The notes under the pieces were generated by a model. That model did no database searches. It saw nothing but the letters and a program-made list of their open reading frames with translations, and had not been told where the DNA came from. Positions 6,570 through 8,425 of a stretch of DNA of 8,425 nucleotides are shown piece after piece. Where the stretch lies: contig JAFAFM010000018.1 of the NCBI GenBank assembly GCA_023423495.1, positions 1 to 8,425 of the forward strand. The letters are read 5' to 3'. Made by a program: the position numbers and the translations under genes. This DNA is from Armatimonadota bacterium (lineage in GTDB: Bacteria; Armatimonadota; Fimbriimonadia; Fimbriimonadales; Fimbriimonadaceae). Each line of letters begins with the position of its first letter. The stretch's first letter is position 1.

Positions 6570-6590
6570 ATGGTCAAGGATGACCACTGA
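6570..6590 (+). other. Six-codon micro-ORF (MVKDDH) behind a strong Shine-Dalgarno sequence
   Basis: GGAGGAG (6557-6563), inside the last codons of the fucosidase gene, is followed 6 nt later by an ATG at 6570 that opens only six codons before TGA. The ATG-stop segment also contains the inverted repeat TGGTCA (6571-6576) / TGACCA (6581-6586) with an AGGA loop. It could be a leader peptide, a remnant of a lost downstream gene, or chance. Translation is not shown. Confidence 0.25.
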
Positions 6591-6707
6591 TTGATGAAGA
6601 CGATCCCGTAATGAAGGTTTTTCGAGAGTCTGGACGGGATGCCCTACTCGAGCCACGACCGAGTCGGTCTGATACACATGCACGAGTCGTCCATGCCACT
6701 GCCCGCC

Positions 6708-6729
6708 AGGTGTCGGCACCTACTACAAT
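6708..6729 (+). promoter_or_regulatory. Near-palindrome and -10 element upstream of the nitroreductase gene
   Basis: AGGTG (6708-6712) and CACCT (6717-6721) flank TCGG, forming a 14-bp imperfect palindrome. It ends 2 nt before TACAAT (6724-6729), a five-of-six match to the -10 consensus. The -10 ends 6 nt before the ATG at 6736 and no Shine-Dalgarno sequence is present, predicting a leaderless message. A palindrome abutting the -10 is well placed to be a repressor operator, for example for a redox-responsive regulator. No good -35 hexamer is seen. The rest of the 168-nt gap holds only a short inverted repeat, GACCG (6657-6661) / CGGTC (6665-6669). Confidence 0.4.
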
Positions 6730-6735
6730 GACCGC

Positions 6736-7536
6736 ATGTTCGACGAATCTCCCGCCGACGCATGGCGGCTTCGACTTGGCACAGAACCGCCTGCCCTGCC
6801 CGACTTCGGTAAGTTGCTTAACCACCGGTCGGTAAGGAAGTACAAGCCAGACCCAATCGATGAAGATACGCTGAAAGGGTTAATCGCCGCCGCTCAAAGC
6901 GCCGCGACCAGCAGCAACCTGCAGCTTTGGTCGGTGGTGAGCGTGATGGACCCCGGAACCCGGGAGCAGCTTGCGACGATGTGCGAAAACTACCGCCACG
7001 TCAAGGACTGCGCCGTCTTCCTGGCCTTCATAGCGGATCACTATCGGCTTCGCAAAGCTGCCTTGGCGGTTGGTGAAAAAGCTGAAGGACTCGGGCATAC
7101 CGAGTTCTACACGATGGCAGTGGTAGATGCGTCGCTGGCGGCGGAAAGGCTGGTCTGCGCCGCGGAATCGATTGGAATTGGAATTTGCTACATCGGCGCG
7201 CTGCGGAACGATACCGGAGGAGTAAAGCAGCTTCTCGACCTCCCAGAAGGAACCTTTGGCCTCTTCGGTTTGTGCCTGGGCTGGCCCGAGGAACCGCTTA
7301 CCGCTGAGATCAAACCGCGCCTGCCCCAGGAATCTATTTGGTTCCGGGAGAAATACGATCGTGAAGTCGGAGTGGGAGACTATGACCAGCGGATGCGGGA
7401 GTTTTATGAATCCCAGCGCATGAAAGGCGAGGTGAGCTGGTCTATGCGGTCAGGACGCCGCGTGGACCTAGACCACATGACAGGCCGGGAAAACCAACTC
7501 AAATTCCTGAAGGAGCAAGGCTTTTTGCTCCAATGA
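6736..7536 (+). CDS. NfsA/Frp-type flavin-dependent nitroreductase (NADPH-dependent oxidoreductase)
   Basis: A 266-residue soluble FMN enzyme that reduces nitro compounds, quinones or flavins with NAD(P)H; the natural substrate is unknown. Diagnostic segments are LLNHRSVRKYKPDPI (27-41), with the FMN-phosphate-binding RSVR, and AAAQSAATSSNLQLW (51-65). Further on come GIGICYIGALRND and FGLFGLCLGWPEE, which match the NfsA-like branch (YIGG.RN and LFGLC.GWP) rather than NfsB. The C-terminal FLKEQGF is also typical of that group. Residues 1-24 form a short extension before the catalytic fold. The ATG at 6736 is chosen because a -10 element lies 6 nt upstream and because the fold begins soon after it. 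The stop overlaps the ATG of the glycerate kinase gene (ATGA), so the two are co-translated. It is about 25 residues longer than E. coli NfsA. Confidence 0.92.
   Translation: MFDESPADAWRLRLGTEPPALPDFGKLLNHRSVRKYKPDPIDEDTLKGLIAAAQSAATSSNLQLWSVVSVMDPGTREQLATMCENYRHVKDCAVFLAFIADHYRLRKAALAVGEKAEGLGHTEFYTMAVVDASLAAERLVCAAESIGIGICYIGALRNDTGGVKQLLDLPEGTFGLFGLCLGWPEEPLTAEIKPRLPQESIWFREKYDREVGVGDYDQRMREFYESQRMKGEVSWSMRSGRRVDLDHMTGRENQLKFLKEQGFLLQ
7512..7531 (+). promoter_or_regulatory. 7-bp hairpin at the nitroreductase-glycerate kinase junction
   Basis: GGAGCAA (7512-7518) and TTGCTCC (7525-7531) pair perfectly around a GGCTTT loop and end just before the overlapping ATGA at 7533. The 5' arm contains most of AAGGAG (7510-7515), the only Shine-Dalgarno-like sequence near this start. 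The folded RNA would mask it until ribosomes finishing the nitroreductase open the stem, a standard layout for translational coupling. The SD to ATG distance is long (17 nt), so re-initiation at ATGA may matter more. Confidence 0.4.
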
Positions 7537-8425
7537 AGCTCGTCGCCCAACCTCGAAACCGGGCGGGTGAACTGGCGCTCGACGTTTACCGACGCACACT
7601 CGAGTGGGCGCGGGGAGACAACCTTATACGGGAAGTGCTGTGGCTGAATGGCGAGATCTTAATCGCCGACGACTGGGCAGTCGACCTCAACGACTTCGAT
7701 CGCATATTGGTATTAGGGGCAGGTAAGGCGTCTGTTGCAATGGCGCAAGGTGTCGAATCGGTATTGGGCGACCGAATTACTGAGGGTTTGATCGTCACAA
7801 AATACGGCCATTCCGACCCATTAAACCATTGCCGGATATTGGAATCGGGTCATCCTGTACCTGACAAAAATAGCCTCCTGGCTGGTGCAGAAATGCTGTT
7901 GCTGGCCGATTCTGTATCGGACCGCGACCTTGTGATCTTTCTGGTGTCGGGTGGGATGTCGGCTTTGCTTGAAGCGCCTCGCGAAGGCGTGACCCTGGAA
8001 GACCTGGAGCTTGTCAATCAAGTCCTTCTGAACTCGGGAGCTCCGATCGACGACATCAACGGCATCCGATCAAGGCTATCTCGGATCAAGGCTGGCGGCC
8101 TTGGCATTGCATTCTCAAAGGCAACGACCCTTGTTTTCTATATGTCCGATGTCGAGGGAGACAAGCTTTCCATCATAGGGTCGGGACCCTTCACCTATCC
8201 ACATCCTCCGCCCAACATCGCTCGGATCATCGACCAATACAAGCTCGAAAAGTCCTTGCCCAGTCGGTTGATCGAACTCATCCAAACCAATCCTTGGAAA
8301 GGTGCCTGGAATCATTGGACACCTCACATCATGATCGGAAGTACGCAAATGATGCGCGACCGGGCGGAGTCGATTGCTCGGGAATTGGGGATGAGGTCCG
8401 AGACCCTGCCGACGTTGTCCGGAGA
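7533..8425 (+). CDS. Glycerate 2-kinase family protein (GckA/TtuD-like), 5' part
   Basis: The first 297 codons of a protein that continues off the right edge; family members are about 420-450 residues. Class II glycerate kinases make 2-phosphoglycerate from D-glycerate and ATP. Family motifs are RILVLGAGKASVAMA (57-71), GLIVTKYGHS (85-94), ESGHPVPDKNS (104-114), IFLVSGGMSALLEAP (135-149), LLNSGAPIDDINGIRSRLS (165-183), and MSDVEGDKLSIIGSGP (204-219). Where most relatives have SGGGSALL and LSxxKGG, this protein has SGGMSALL and LSRIKAGG, so exact substrate or activity is less sure. The C-terminal MOFRL domain would lie outside the window. The ATG at 7533 overlaps the nitroreductase stop by 4 nt (ATGA), so expression is coupled to that gene. 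Glycerate kinase could serve glycolate, serine or tartronate breakdown, but neighbours do not say which. Confidence 0.9.
   Translation, partial: MKLVAQPRNRAGELALDVYRRTLEWARGDNLIREVLWLNGEILIADDWAVDLNDFDRILVLGAGKASVAMAQGVESVLGDRITEGLIVTKYGHSDPLNHCRILESGHPVPDKNSLLAGAEMLLLADSVSDRDLVIFLVSGGMSALLEAPREGVTLEDLELVNQVLLNSGAPIDDINGIRSRLSRIKAGGLGIAFSKATTLVFYMSDVEGDKLSIIGSGPFTYPHPPPNIARIIDQYKLEKSLPSRLIELIQTNPWKGAWNHWTPHIMIGSTQMMRDRAESIARELGMRSETLPTLSG

Noticed and set aside
6657..6669. Short inverted repeat GACCG-AGT-CGGTC as a terminator
   Set aside because: The stem has only 5 bp and is not followed by a T-run. Such repeats are expected by chance in GC-rich DNA.
6038..6825. Two minus-strand frames covering the fucosidase 3' end and the intergenic gap
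   Set aside because: Pro/Arg/Ser-rich low-complexity translations with no family resemblance. They are antisense to GH29 and the nitroreductase start.
6611..6835. Plus-strand 74-codon frame in the intergenic gap
   Set aside because: It runs out of frame into the nitroreductase gene, has no ribosome site, and its composition is arbitrary.

Overview
The window is an 8.4 kb piece of a bacterial chromosome of moderately high GC, densely packed with ordinary genes. There are no tRNA or rRNA genes, mobile elements or CRISPR arrays. Several features suggest a Gram-negative-type bacterium with a complex cell plan: a predicted outer-membrane beta-barrel protein, an ASPIC/UnbV (CRTAC1-like) protein, an FHA plus PP2C phospho-signalling pair, a bacterial TrmB-type regulator, and several starts with no Shine-Dalgarno (SD) sequence but a -10-like hexamer just upstream. 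This gene mix fits Armatimonadota (Fimbriimonadia-like). Planctomycetota, Acidobacteriota or a related phylum cannot be excluded from the sequence alone, so the placement is a low-confidence inference.

Layout, left to right. (1) 1-655 (+): the 3' end of an FG-GAP/ASPIC-UnbV beta-propeller protein. (2) 699-2434 (+): a two-gene phospho-signalling unit. The first gene encodes an adaptor with three DPNRT peptides, a CxxC zinc ribbon and two FHA domains. The second, whose ATG overlaps the stop of the first, is a PP2C-family Ser/Thr phosphatase. (3) 2473-3243 (+): a TrmB-type winged-helix regulator with its own plausible promoter. (4) 3225-3810 (-): a signal-peptide-bearing acyloxyacyl hydrolase/PagL-like barrel. 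It converges on the regulator with a 19-nt tail overlap, and its open frame is broken by a single-base shift near 3327-3345. (5) 3885-5231 (+): der (engA), the two-GTPase ribosome assembly factor, divergent from the barrel gene. (6) 5232-5254: a perfect 10-bp inverted repeat between der and the next gene. (7) 5290-6567 (+): a cytoplasmic GH29 alpha-L-fucosidase. (8) 6568-6735: a 168-bp intergenic region with a strong SD driving a six-codon micro-ORF and several small inverted repeats. (9) 6736-7536 (+): an NfsA/Frp-type flavin nitroreductase, coupled by an ATGA overlap to (10) 7533-8425 (+): a glycerate 2-kinase family protein cut by the right edge.

How the genes relate. The FHA and PP2C genes are the clearest functional partnership: the phosphatase would remove phosphates that FHA domains read. 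The kinase is not in the window. The DPNRT peptides are encoded by different synonymous codons, which suggests selection on the peptide itself, possibly as a phosphothreonine switch read by the protein's own FHA domains. Nitroreductase and glycerate kinase are co-translated, but no shared pathway is evident. Der is a housekeeping gene. I see no complete new multi-gene system. The FHA adaptor with DPNRT repeats and the frameshifted barrel gene are the items most worth following up.
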